Origin: Rhodobacteraceae bacterium EhC02 | GTDB taxonomy: Bacteria > Pseudomonadota > Alphaproteobacteria > Rhodobacterales > Rhodobacteraceae | Direction of reading: 5' to 3' | DNA length: 64,000 nucleotides | NCBI GenBank assembly: GCA_001650895.1 | Contig: LXYH01000034.1 | Location: 69,332-133,331, forward strand | Shown: one piece after another, positions 8,667 to 16,330 of the stretch | Layout: each line of letters starts with the position of its first letter | Numbering within the stretch: the first letter of the stretch is position 1 | The notes under the pieces: model-generated | What the model was told of the DNA's origin: nothing | Database searches by the model: none | Seen by the model: the letters and a program-made list of their open reading frames with translations, nothing else | Position numbers and translations under genes: made by a program

Positions 8667-9101
8667 TCAGTGGCCCATGATCATCCCTTCAAGGGCGGTC
8701 TTTTCCATCGCCAGTTCGTCGATCCGCGCCTTGACCACGTCACCGATGGTGACGATGCCGACCAGTTCCTTGCCTTCGGTCACGGGCATGTGGCGAAAGC
8801 GGCCATCGGTCATGCGTTGCAACACGTCATCCGCGCTGTCGCCGGTGCCGCAGCACGACGGGTTGCGCGTCATCATGTCCCCTACCGTCTCGGTCAGGCA
8901 GACAGCCCCGCGCAGGGCCAGCGATCGCACGATGTCACGTTCCGAAATGATCCCATCGACCGATACACCATCGCGCGACACGACCAGGCCACCGATACGC
9001 TTTTCGGCCAGGATCTGCACCGCATCGGACACGAGCGTGCCCGGCGTCACCGTGAAAACACTGTGATTACCCTTTGATTTCAGGATCTGATGTACCAGCA
9101 T
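8667..9101 (-). CDS. CBS domain pair protein
   Basis: A 144-residue protein made only of two CBS domains (about residues 8-65 and 75-130), which together form a Bateman module that binds adenine nucleotides. The first ends with VDGIISERDIVRSL and the second with LVGIVTIGDVVKARIDE, both typical of CBS. Stand-alone pairs are usually energy sensors acting on a partner protein, but no partner is identifiable here. A strong GGAGGAG ribosome binding site precedes the ATG. It lies between the end of the LysR gene and coaD on the same strand. Confidence 0.9.
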   Translation of the reverse strand: MLVHQILKSKGNHSVFTVTPGTLVSDAVQILAEKRIGGLVVSRDGVSVDGIISERDIVRSLALRGAVCLTETVGDMMTRNPSCCGTGDSADDVLQRMTDGRFRHMPVTEGKELVGIVTIGDVVKARIDELAMEKTALEGMIMGH

Positions 9102-9190
9102 GGTCTCTCCTCCTCCTCAGGATGGACATGATGGGTCAAGCGTCCATCAGCGACGGGGTTCTGTCAAGAAATCAATGAGTAAGGGGACAG

Positions 9191-10087
9191 TCAGACCTCG
9201 GCCTCCAGCCGCGCGACCTCGCGCCGGATGCCGTCGGCCAGGGCCGCGGCAAAGCGGTTCAGCCGGTCCATGCGGCGGTCATCGGCATGGCGGATCAGGT
9301 AGAAGCTGCGCGTCAGGCTGACCTGATCGGTCAGAAGACGCACCAGACCCTTGGCCGAGGGGATGGCAAAATCATGCACGATACCCACGCCGCCCCCCTG
9401 CCGGATCCAGTTGAACTGCACCGAGACCGAATTGGAGGCCAGGGCCACGCGTTCGACCCCGATTCCGGTCAGGTAATCCAGTTCCTTGTCGAAGATCATG
9501 TCGGGGATATAGCCGACCATGCGATGACCCTGCAGATCCTCGAGCGTGGTGATCGCCGGGTTGCGGCGCAGGTAGCGGCGCGAGGCGGCCAGATGCAGGC
9601 GGTAGTCGGTGATCTTCTGCACGGTCAGACGCCCTGCCGCCGGGGGGCTGACGCCGATGGCCATGTCGGCCTCGCGCTTGGACAGGTTGAAGACGCGCGG
9701 CAGGGCCACGATCTGCACCTCAAGATCGGGATTGTCGGCCATGATCGCGGCACAGACCTGCGGCAGCAGGAAATTGGCGCAACCATCGGGCGCACCGATG
9801 CGGATCTGCCCCGACAGGGCCCCGGCCTGCCCGGCCAGTTCCTCGACCGCCGCGCCCATCGCGGCCTCGGCCCGTTCGGCATGTCCCAGAAGGCGCTGGC
9901 CCGCGTCGGTCATGGCATAGCCTTGCGGGGATTTGGCGAACAAGGGCGTACCCAGACCTTCCTCGAGCCGGGCGATGCGACGCCCCACCGTGGCCGGATC
10001 GACCTTGAGCACCCGGCCTGCAGCCGAAAGGCTTTCGGTGCGCGCCACCGCCAGAAAAATCCGCAGATCGTCCCACTGCATATCCAT
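9191..10087 (-). CDS. LysR family regulator, divergent from mmsA
   Basis: A 298-residue LysR-type regulator. The N-terminal winged helix-turn-helix is MQWDDLRIFLAVARTESLSAAGRVLKVDPATVGRRIARLE, followed by the linker helix and a periplasmic-binding-like effector domain (about residues 90-290). The start at 10087 has an AAGGAGG seven bases upstream. It is divergent from mmsA with only 107 bases between them, the usual arrangement for a LysR protein that regulates its neighbour and itself. A valine-catabolic intermediate is a reasonable guess for the effector, but that is inference. Confidence 0.9.
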   Translation of the reverse strand: MDMQWDDLRIFLAVARTESLSAAGRVLKVDPATVGRRIARLEEGLGTPLFAKSPQGYAMTDAGQRLLGHAERAEAAMGAAVEELAGQAGALSGQIRIGAPDGCANFLLPQVCAAIMADNPDLEVQIVALPRVFNLSKREADMAIGVSPPAAGRLTVQKITDYRLHLAASRRYLRRNPAITTLEDLQGHRMVGYIPDMIFDKELDYLTGIGVERVALASNSVSVQFNWIRQGGGVGIVHDFAIPSAKGLVRLLTDQVSLTRSFYLIRHADDRRMDRLNRFAAALADGIRREVARLEAEV

Positions 10088-10101
10088 CGCGCCAGCCCTC
10101 C

Positions 10102-10117
10102 TTTGCAGAAATGCAAA
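10102..10117. promoter_or_regulatory. Palindrome in the lysR-mmsA intergenic region
   Basis: TTTGCA-GAAA-TGCAAA is a perfect six-base inverted repeat lying between the two divergent start codons, immediately upstream of the lysR ribosome binding site. A further TTTTGCAA half-site lies near 10151-10158. The T...A symmetric form and the position fit an autoregulatory LysR operator. Confidence 0.5.
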
Positions 10118-10194
10118 ACCCTTTTGGAAACTTGCCCCTTTCCGGATCAATTTTGCAAGCCTATCCTGCGCGCAGATTCAGGAGGAGTTTTCCA

Positions 10195-11694
10195 ATGCAG
10201 GAACTGACCCATTACATCGGCGGCGCGCATGTCAAAGGCACATCGGGCCGTTTTGCCGATGTCTACAACCCCGCCACAGGCGAAGTGCAGGCAAAGGTGC
10301 CGCTGGCCAATGCCGCCGAGATGGCACATGCGGTCGAGGTTGCCGCCAAGGCGCAGCCCGCCTGGGCCGCCGTGAACCCGCAGCGCCGCGCGCGGGTGAT
10401 GATGAAATTCGTGGACCTGCTGAACCGCGACATGGACAAGCTGGCCGAGGCGCTGAGCCGCGAACATGGCAAGACCCTGCCCGACGCCGCCGGTGACGTG
10501 CAGCGCGGTCTGGAAGTGGTGGAATACTGCATCGGCGCGCCGCAGCTTCTGAAGGGTGAATTCACAGACAGCGCGGGCCCCGGCATCGACATGTATTCCA
10601 TGCGCCAGGCGCTGGGTGTCACCGCAGGCATCACGCCCTTCAACTTCCCGGCGATGATCCCGATGTGGATGTTCGCGCCCGCGATTGCCTGCGGCAACGC
10701 GTTCATCCTGAAGCCGTCCGAGCGTGATCCGTCCGTGCCGCTGATGCTGGCCGAGCTGATGGAAGAAGCGGGCCTGCCCAAGGGCATCCTGCAGGTCGTC
10801 AATGGCGACAAGGAAGCGGTGGATGCGATCCTGGATCATCCGGTGATCCAGTCGATCGGTTTCGTGGGGTCCACCCCGATCGCCGAATATATCTATGGGC
10901 GCGGCTGTTCCAACGGCAAGCGCGTGCAGTGCTTCGGCGGTGCGAAGAACCACATGATCATCATGCCCGACGCGGACATGGATCAGGCCGCCGATGCGCT
11001 GATCGGCGCGGGCTACGGTGCGGCGGGCGAACGCTGCATGGCGATTTCGGTGGCGGTTCCCGTGGGCGACGAAACCGCGGATCGTCTGGTCGAAAAGCTG
11101 GTCCCGCGCATCGAGGCGCTGAAGGTCGGACCCTATACCGCTGGCAAGGACGTGGATTACGGCCCCGTTGTCACGGCTGCGGCCAAGGCAAACATCCTCA
11201 AGCTGGTGGAATCCGGCGTGGAACAGGGTGCGGAACTTGTCGTCGATGGCCGGGGCTTCAACCTGCAGGGTTATGAGGACGGGTTCTTTGTCGGACCGCA
11301 CCTGTTTGACCGCGTGACCAAGGACATGGACATCTACCGCAAGGAGATTTTCGGCCCGGTGCTGTCCGTGGTGCGCGCGCAATCCTACGAGGAAGCGCTG
11401 GGTCTGGCGATGGACCATGAATACGGCAACGGAACCGCGATCTTCACCCGCGACGGCGATGCGGCGCGCGATTTCGCCAACCGTGTCAACGTGGGCATGA
11501 TCGGTGTCAACGTGCCGATCCCGGTGCCGCTGGCCTATCACACCTTCGGCGGCTGGAAGAAATCGGCCTTCGGCGACCTGAACCAGCATGGTCCCGACGC
11601 GTTCAAGTTCTACACGCGCACCAAGACCATCACCTCGCGCTGGCCGAGCGGCATCAAGGACGGTGCGGCGTTCAACTTCAAGCCGATGGATTGA
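10195..11694 (+). CDS. mmsA: Methylmalonate-semialdehyde dehydrogenase (acylating)
   Basis: A 499-residue CoA-acylating aldehyde dehydrogenase that turns methylmalonate semialdehyde (and malonate semialdehyde) into propionyl-CoA (or acetyl-CoA) with NAD in valine and thymine breakdown. The family features are clear: PFNFPAMIPMWMFAPAIACGN, the KPSERDPSVP cofactor segment, GFVGSTPIAEYIYGRG, FGGAKNHMIIMPDAD and the nucleophile Cys281 in AGERCMA. The start at 10195 follows an AGGAGGAG; upstream in-frame codons overlap the intergenic palindrome and are not coding. A strong terminator follows. The later valine-pathway genes are downstream on the same strand. Confidence 0.95.
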   Translation: MQELTHYIGGAHVKGTSGRFADVYNPATGEVQAKVPLANAAEMAHAVEVAAKAQPAWAAVNPQRRARVMMKFVDLLNRDMDKLAEALSREHGKTLPDAAGDVQRGLEVVEYCIGAPQLLKGEFTDSAGPGIDMYSMRQALGVTAGITPFNFPAMIPMWMFAPAIACGNAFILKPSERDPSVPLMLAELMEEAGLPKGILQVVNGDKEAVDAILDHPVIQSIGFVGSTPIAEYIYGRGCSNGKRVQCFGGAKNHMIIMPDADMDQAADALIGAGYGAAGERCMAISVAVPVGDETADRLVEKLVPRIEALKVGPYTAGKDVDYGPVVTAAAKANILKLVESGVEQGAELVVDGRGFNLQGYEDGFFVGPHLFDRVTKDMDIYRKEIFGPVLSVVRAQSYEEALGLAMDHEYGNGTAIFTRDGDAARDFANRVNVGMIGVNVPIPVPLAYHTFGGWKKSAFGDLNQHGPDAFKFYTRTKTITSRWPSGIKDGAAFNFKPMD

Positions 11695-11703
11695 TCGGTT
11701 TTG

Positions 11704-11737
11704 CGGCCCCTGGTGTGATACACCGGGGGCCGTTTTT
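11704..11737 (+). terminator. Rho-independent terminator after mmsA
   Basis: A 13-base-pair stem (CGGCCCCTGGTGT / ACACCGGGGGCCG, one G-T pair) with a three-base loop runs straight into TTTTT. It begins ten bases after the mmsA stop, so the acyl-CoA dehydrogenase gene probably has its own promoter in the next 140 bases. Confidence 0.92.
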
Positions 11738-11880
11738 CTGTGCGCGGTCGGCTTTGAATATTCAGGGCAGATGCAGCGGGGCGGATCTTCCGCATGGCTG
11801 CCCCTGTCGCCCTTGCAAAACTGCTGCAACAGTTCAGAATTTAACATGCGTTCAATTCGGCCTTCTGAGGAGGAGAGACC

Positions 11881-13023
11881 ATGGATTTCGCACTGAGCGA
11901 GGAACAAAGCGCCATCTTCGACATGGCGAAAGCCTTCGGGCAGGAACATATCGCGCCCCATGCCCGCGCCTGGGAAGCGGCGGGCACGATCCCCAAGGAA
12001 CTGTGGCCCGAGATCGGCGCGCTGGGGTTTGGCGGGCTCTACGTGTCTGAGGAATCGGGTGGCGCGGGGCTGAGCCGTCTTGATGCGACGCTGGTCTTCG
12101 AGGCGCTGAGCATGGCCTGCCCGTCCGTCGCGGCCTTCCTGTCGATCCACAACATGTGCGCGCGGATGCTGGACAGTTTCGGGTCGGACGACCTGAAGGC
12201 GCGCTACATGCCGCAGGTGCTGAGCATGGAGACTGTGCTGTCCTATTGCCTGACCGAGCCGGGATCGGGGTCGGATGCGGCCGCCCTCAAGACACGCGCG
12301 GCGCGGACCAATGAGGGATATGTGCTGAACGGGACCAAGGCCTTCATCTCGGGTGGCGGCTATTCCGACGCCTATGTGGTGATGGTGCGCACGGGCGAGG
12401 ACGGGCCAAAGGGTGTCTCGACGGTGATCGTGGAGGATGGCGCCAAGGGGCTGAGCTTTGGCGGGCTTGAGGACAAGATGGGATGGCGCAGCCAGCCCAC
12501 GCGGCAGGTGCAGTTCGACGATTGCCTTGTCAGCGCCGACAACCTGGTGGGCGAGGAAGGCCGCGGTTTCACCTATGCCATGAAGGGTCTGGACGGCGGG
12601 CGGCTGAACATCGCGGCCTGTTCGCTGGGGGCGGCCCAGCAGGCGCTGGACATGACGCTGGCCTATATGGGCGAGCGCAAGGCCTTCGGCAAACCGATCG
12701 ACCAGTTCCAGGCGCTGCAATTCCGGCTGGCCGACATGGAGATCGAGTTGCAGGCTGCGCGGACCTTTCTGCGGCAGGCCGCATGGAAACTGGACACGGG
12801 CGCGCCGGATGCCACCAAGTTCTGCGCCATGGCCAAGAAATTCGTGACCGAGGCGGGGTCGCGCATCGTGAACCAGTGTCTGCAGTTGCATGGCGGCTAT
12901 GGTTATCTGGCCGATTACGGCATCGAAAAGCTGGTGCGCGACCTGCGCGTCCACGAGATCCTTGAGGGCACGAACGAGATCATGCGCCTGATCGTGTCGC
13001 GCCAGATGCTGGCCGACAGATGA
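11881..13023 (+). CDS. Acyl-CoA dehydrogenase, isobutyryl-CoA type
   Basis: A 380-residue FAD acyl-CoA dehydrogenase. Family signatures are present: CLTEPGSGSDAAALKTRA, FGKPIDQFQALQFRLADME, LQLHGGYGY and the C-terminal RDLRVHEILEGTNEIMRLI, in which the Glu of EGTNE is the catalytic base. Placed between mmsA and the crotonase and mmsB genes, it most likely oxidises isobutyryl-CoA to methacrylyl-CoA in valine breakdown. The exact acyl preference is inferred from context. A GAGGAGGAGAG ribosome binding site precedes the ATG. Its TGA overlaps the start of the next gene by four bases (ATGA). Confidence 0.92.
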   Translation: MDFALSEEQSAIFDMAKAFGQEHIAPHARAWEAAGTIPKELWPEIGALGFGGLYVSEESGGAGLSRLDATLVFEALSMACPSVAAFLSIHNMCARMLDSFGSDDLKARYMPQVLSMETVLSYCLTEPGSGSDAAALKTRAARTNEGYVLNGTKAFISGGGYSDAYVVMVRTGEDGPKGVSTVIVEDGAKGLSFGGLEDKMGWRSQPTRQVQFDDCLVSADNLVGEEGRGFTYAMKGLDGGRLNIAACSLGAAQQALDMTLAYMGERKAFGKPIDQFQALQFRLADMEIELQAARTFLRQAAWKLDTGAPDATKFCAMAKKFVTEAGSRIVNQCLQLHGGYGYLADYGIEKLVRDLRVHEILEGTNEIMRLIVSRQMLADR

Positions 13024-14051
13024 GCGAGATCGACATCAGGATCGAGGGATGCTCGGGGCGGATCACGCTGAACCGGCCTGCCGCGCTGAATGCCGCGACC
13101 TATGACATGGTGCGCGCGGTCGAGGTGGCGCTGGACCGGTGGCGCGACGATCCCGCCGTGGCGCTGGTGGTGATGGATGCGGCGGGCGACAAGGCCTTTT
13201 GTGCAGGTGGCGACATTGCCGATCTTTATGCCAGCGGAAAGGCGGGCGATTTCGCCTATGGGCAGAGGTTCTGGGCCGATGAATACCGGCTGAACGCCAA
13301 GCTTGCCGAATATCCCAAGCCCATCGTCAGCCTGATGCAGGGCTTTACCATGGGGGGCGGCGTGGGCCTTGGCTGTCACGCCAGCCACCGCGTCGTGGGC
13401 GAGACCAGCCGCATCGCCATGCCCGAATGCGGCATCGGGCTGGTGCCGGATGTGGGGGGATCGCTGCTGCTGGCGCGCGCGCCGGGGCGGCTGGGCGAAT
13501 ACCTGGGGTTGACCGCCGCGCGGATGGACGCGGACGATGCGATCCGCGCGGGCTTTGCCGATCATTACGTGCCGCAGGCAGATTGGGCCGCGCTGATTGC
13601 CGATCTGTGCGACACCGGGGATGCGGGTGCTGTGGCGCGGGCCGGCAAGGCGCCGCCGCAGGGTCCGCTAAGCGGGCTGCAGGATCAGATCGACCGGCAT
13701 TTCGCCCATGCCGGGCTGACGGGCGTGGTGGACAGCCTGCGCACCGATGACAGCGCCTTTGCCGCCGACACGCTGAAAGCGGTGGCGCGCAATTCGCCGC
13801 TGTCGATGGCCTGCACGCTGGACATGCTGGCGCGCCTGCGCGCGCCTGAGACGACGATCCGCGATGCGCTGGACCTGGAATACCGCTTTACCGCCCGCGC
13901 GATGGAGCATGGCGATTTCCTGGAAGGGATCCGCGCGGCGATCATCGACAAGGACCGCAAGCCGGTCTGGAAACATGCAATCGAAACCTTGCCCGAAACG
14001 GCCGTGTCAGAGATGCTGGCACCGCTGGGCAAGGATGCTCTCAGCCTCTGA
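13020..14051 (+). CDS. Enoyl-CoA hydratase/isomerase family, likely 3-hydroxyisobutyryl-CoA hydrolase
   Basis: A 343-residue crotonase-fold protein. The length (well above the roughly 260 residues of plain hydratases) and the motifs DKAFCAGGDIADLY, MQGFTMGGGVGLGCHASHRV and MPECGIGLVPDVGGS match 3-hydroxyisobutyryl-CoA hydrolase, which frees 3-hydroxyisobutyrate from its CoA ester. The product is the substrate of the next gene, mmsB. The start codon overlaps the stop of the acyl-CoA dehydrogenase gene, so translation is probably coupled. A separate methacrylyl-CoA hydratase is not seen in this window. Confidence 0.88.
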   Translation: MSEIDIRIEGCSGRITLNRPAALNAATYDMVRAVEVALDRWRDDPAVALVVMDAAGDKAFCAGGDIADLYASGKAGDFAYGQRFWADEYRLNAKLAEYPKPIVSLMQGFTMGGGVGLGCHASHRVVGETSRIAMPECGIGLVPDVGGSLLLARAPGRLGEYLGLTAARMDADDAIRAGFADHYVPQADWAALIADLCDTGDAGAVARAGKAPPQGPLSGLQDQIDRHFAHAGLTGVVDSLRTDDSAFAADTLKAVARNSPLSMACTLDMLARLRAPETTIRDALDLEYRFTARAMEHGDFLEGIRAAIIDKDRKPVWKHAIETLPETAVSEMLAPLGKDALSL

Positions 14052-14063
14052 AAGGACCATGAC

Positions 14064-14936
14064 ATGAAGATCGGATTTATCGGGCTTGGCAATATGGGCG
14101 CGCCTATGGCGGCCAACCTGGTCAAGGCGGGGCATGAGGTGACGGGTTTCGACACGGCCGGTGTCACGGTTGCGGGTGTCACCACGGCGGCATCGGCTGC
14201 AGACGCCGCGACGGGTGCCGATGTGGTGATCACCATGCTGCCCAATGGCGCGATCCTGCGCGCCGTCGCGGCCGAGGTGATCCCGGCGATGACCAAGGGC
14301 GCGGCGCTGGTCGATTGTTCGACCGTCGATGTGGACAGCGCCCGCGCGGTGGCCGCAGAGGCCGAGGCCGCAGGGTTGCTGGCGGTCGATGCGCCCGTGT
14401 CAGGCGGCACTGGCGGGGCCACGGCGGGCACGCTGACCTTCATGGCGGGCGGGTCCGAGGCGGCATTCGTCAAGGCCAAGCCCCTGTTCGACATCATGGG
14501 CCAGAAGGCCGTGCATTGCGGCGACGCGGGCGCAGGCCAGGCCGCCAAGATCTGCAACAACATGATCCTTGGCGTCACCATGATCGCAACCTGCGAAGCC
14601 TTCGCGCTGGCCGACAAGCTGGGGCTGGACCGGCAGAAGATGTTCGACGTTGTGTCCACGTCATCGGGTTATAGCTGGACGATGAATGCCTATTGCCCTG
14701 CCCCCGGTGTGGGCCCGCAAAGCCCTGCCGACAACGGCTACAAGCCCGGTTTCGCGGCGGAACTGATGCTCAAGGACCTGCGGCTGTCGCAGCAGGCGGC
14801 GGAATCGGCGGATGCCGATACGCCCATGGGCCAGGCGGCGGCGGCGCTTTATGCGCAATTCGTCGAGGCCGAGGATGGCCGCGGCATGGATTTCAGCGCC
14901 ATGCTGCCCCGGTTCGAAAAACGCGGCCGCAGTTGA
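14064..14936 (+). CDS. mmsB: 3-hydroxyisobutyrate dehydrogenase
   Basis: A 290-residue beta-hydroxyacid dehydrogenase that oxidises 3-hydroxyisobutyrate to methylmalonate semialdehyde, the substrate of MmsA. The N-terminal MKIGFIGLGNMGAPMAANLVKAGHEV holds the dinucleotide-binding GxGxxG motif, DAPVSGGTGGATAGTL is the substrate-binding stretch, and the catalytic lysine lies in GAGQAAKICNNM. It begins 12 bases after the hydrolase gene, completing the order of steps in this operon. Its TGA overlaps the probable TTG start of the following regulator. Confidence 0.94.
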   Translation: MKIGFIGLGNMGAPMAANLVKAGHEVTGFDTAGVTVAGVTTAASAADAATGADVVITMLPNGAILRAVAAEVIPAMTKGAALVDCSTVDVDSARAVAAEAEAAGLLAVDAPVSGGTGGATAGTLTFMAGGSEAAFVKAKPLFDIMGQKAVHCGDAGAGQAAKICNNMILGVTMIATCEAFALADKLGLDRQKMFDVVSTSSGYSWTMNAYCPAPGVGPQSPADNGYKPGFAAELMLKDLRLSQQAAESADADTPMGQAAAALYAQFVEAEDGRGMDFSAMLPRFEKRGRS

Positions 14937-15586
14937 GCTGGCTTGACGAGGCCCCTGCCCTTGACGGGCTTGATCCGCGCGACCGCAAACGGCTTGGGGT
15001 GCTGCATCCCGTGGACCTTCCTGCCGGCGCGGTGATCTTCCGCCCCGGCGATGCCGCGCAGGGCTATGCGGTGGTGCTGTCGGGACAGGTCGATGTGTCG
15101 CTGACCGGGGCCTCGGGGCGCGAGATGCTGCTGTATTCGGTGGCGCCGGGGCAAAGCTGCGTGCAGACCACCTTTGGCCTGCTGTCGGACGCCGAATACT
15201 CGGCCGAGGCCGAAACCGTACGCGACACCCGTCTGGTCGTGATCCCGCGAACGCTGTTCCTTGATCTGCTGGATACATCCGCACCCTTCAGATCGCTGGT
15301 CTTCGGTGCCTTCGCGGACCGGATGGCGGGGATGCTGAAACTGGTGGAAACCGTCGCCTTCACCCGTGCGGAATGCAGGCTGGCGGCGCGGCTGCTGGCC
15401 CTGTCCGAGGCCGGGCCCGTCCATGCCACACATAGCGAACTGGCTGCACAGGCGGGCACCGCCCGCGAGGTGGTCAGCCGCAGGCTGGATGCCTGGGCGC
15501 GCAAGGGCTGGGTGCGCACGGCGCGTGGCCAGGTCGAGGTGATCGACCGCGCGGCCCTGTCGGACCTTGCGCATGCGGAGATGTGA
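14933..15586 (+). CDS. Crp/Fnr family transcriptional regulator
   Basis: A 217-residue protein with a cyclic-nucleotide-binding-like barrel (about residues 15-125: LPAGAVIFRPGDAAQGYAVV and later segments) and a C-terminal winged helix with AQAGTAREVVSRRLDAWARKGW as recognition region. No Fnr-type N-terminal cysteine cluster is visible, so it is unlikely to be an oxygen-sensing Fnr. I place the start at TTG 14933, which overlaps the mmsB stop (TTGA) and gives MSWLDEAPALDGL; the ribosome binding site is weak, and a start inside mmsB cannot be excluded. The signal it senses is unknown. A TGTGA/TCACA palindrome overlaps its stop codon. Confidence 0.85.
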   Translation: MSWLDEAPALDGLDPRDRKRLGVLHPVDLPAGAVIFRPGDAAQGYAVVLSGQVDVSLTGASGREMLLYSVAPGQSCVQTTFGLLSDAEYSAEAETVRDTRLVVIPRTLFLDLLDTSAPFRSLVFGAFADRMAGMLKLVETVAFTRAECRLAARLLALSEAGPVHATHSELAAQAGTAREVVSRRLDAWARKGWVRTARGQVEVIDRAALSDLAHAEM

Positions 15587-15596
15587 CTCCGTCACA
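15582..15596. promoter_or_regulatory. CRP-like palindrome at the end of the Crp/Fnr gene
   Basis: TGTGACTCCGTCACA is a perfect six-base inverted repeat with a three-base centre. It matches the TGTGA...TCACA half-sites of the CRP family, with five rather than six bases between them, and includes the regulator's TGA stop codon. It lies 57 bases before the DUF2892 start codon, so it may be the site through which the regulator controls that gene. Confidence 0.5.
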
Positions 15597-15652
15597 GACG
15601 CAAGTAACGACTCGGGATATTGTCAGGTCATGACCAACCAATGGAGGACGTC

Positions 15653-15853
15653 ATGACCAAGAATGTCGGCGGCATCGACCGCATCGCCCGCATCGTTCTG
15701 GGGCTCGCGCTCCTGATCGGTTTCGCTTTCAATTCGGACGGCGCCTATAGCTGGCTGTACCTGCTGGGGATCATTCCGCTGGCGACCGGCCTGATCGGCT
15801 GGTGCCCGCCCTATTCGTTGCTGGGCATCAACACCTGCTCGGTGAAGAAGTGA
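15653..15853 (+). CDS. DUF2892 small membrane protein
   Basis: A 66-residue protein beginning MTKNVGGIDRIARIVLGLALLIGF, with two hydrophobic segments separated by SDGAYSWLYLLGIIPLATGLIGWCPPYSLLG. This is the DUF2892/YgaP-type transmembrane domain, often found fused to or beside rhodanese domains in sulfur handling. The conserved GWCPPYSLLGINTC cysteines are present. A GGAGG is five bases before the ATG. It follows the Crp/Fnr gene, suggesting local regulation. No rhodanese is fused here; the window's rhodanese lies about 4.5 kb away. Confidence 0.85.
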   Translation: MTKNVGGIDRIARIVLGLALLIGFAFNSDGAYSWLYLLGIIPLATGLIGWCPPYSLLGINTCSVKK

Positions 15854-15953
15854 CCCTTTGAGGGGGATCGCCTGCGCGGGAAATCGCGCAGGTGCGTCCG
15901 ACCAGGTTTGAGAACAGCCGCCGGTGACTATCTTCCACCAAAGGAGAGTCACC

Positions 15954-16322
15954 ATGACACGGCATCTGACACTGACCTGCGCGACCCTTGCGATTGCCTT
16001 GCCCATCGCGGCAATGGCGGGGCCGATCACCGGTCTTGCGCCTTTGGCAACGGGCAGCGCCCCTGTTCACGCCGCAGCGGGCAGTTGCCCGCCGGGACTG
16101 GCCAGGAAAAACCCGCCCTGCGTTCCGCCGGGGCAAGCCAGGCAGGCTTACCGGATCGGCGATCCGCTGCCGGACGGGTTCATCCTGATCCGCACGCCAT
16201 CGCGTTACGGGCTGGATCCGCGCCGCACCTATTACGAGCGCAATGGCTATGTGATCCAGATCGACCGCCAGACAGGCAAGATCCTGAACCTTGTCGGCGC
16301 GATTGCGGATCTGTTGCAGTGA
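15954..16322 (+). CDS. Secreted RcnB-like small protein
   Basis: A 122-residue protein with a signal peptide (MTRHLTLTCATLAIALPIAAMAG, cleavage likely after AMA). A Cys-Pro-Pro-Gly/Cys-Val-Pro-Pro-Gly segment follows (CPPGLARKNPPCVPPGQARQ), then a C-terminal domain resembling the RcnB/YcfR-type periplasmic fold (RIGDPLPDGF...YYERNGYVIQIDRQTGKIL). It has few histidines, so a metal role is not evident. From memory, small proteins like this have sometimes been labelled excinuclease subunits in databases, perhaps because uvrA is nearby; nothing in the sequence supports that. An AAGGAG lies upstream of the ATG. It is convergent with the patatin gene, eight bases apart. Confidence 0.7.
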   Translation: MTRHLTLTCATLAIALPIAAMAGPITGLAPLATGSAPVHAAAGSCPPGLARKNPPCVPPGQARQAYRIGDPLPDGFILIRTPSRYGLDPRRTYYERNGYVIQIDRQTGKILNLVGAIADLLQ

Positions 16323-16330
16323 GCTGACGT

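Noticed and set aside
10147-12954. A 935-codon open frame antisense to mmsA and the acyl-CoA dehydrogenase gene
   Set aside because: Long antisense frames are expected from strong third-position GC bias. It crosses a terminator and two genes with complete motifs, and has no recognisable domain.
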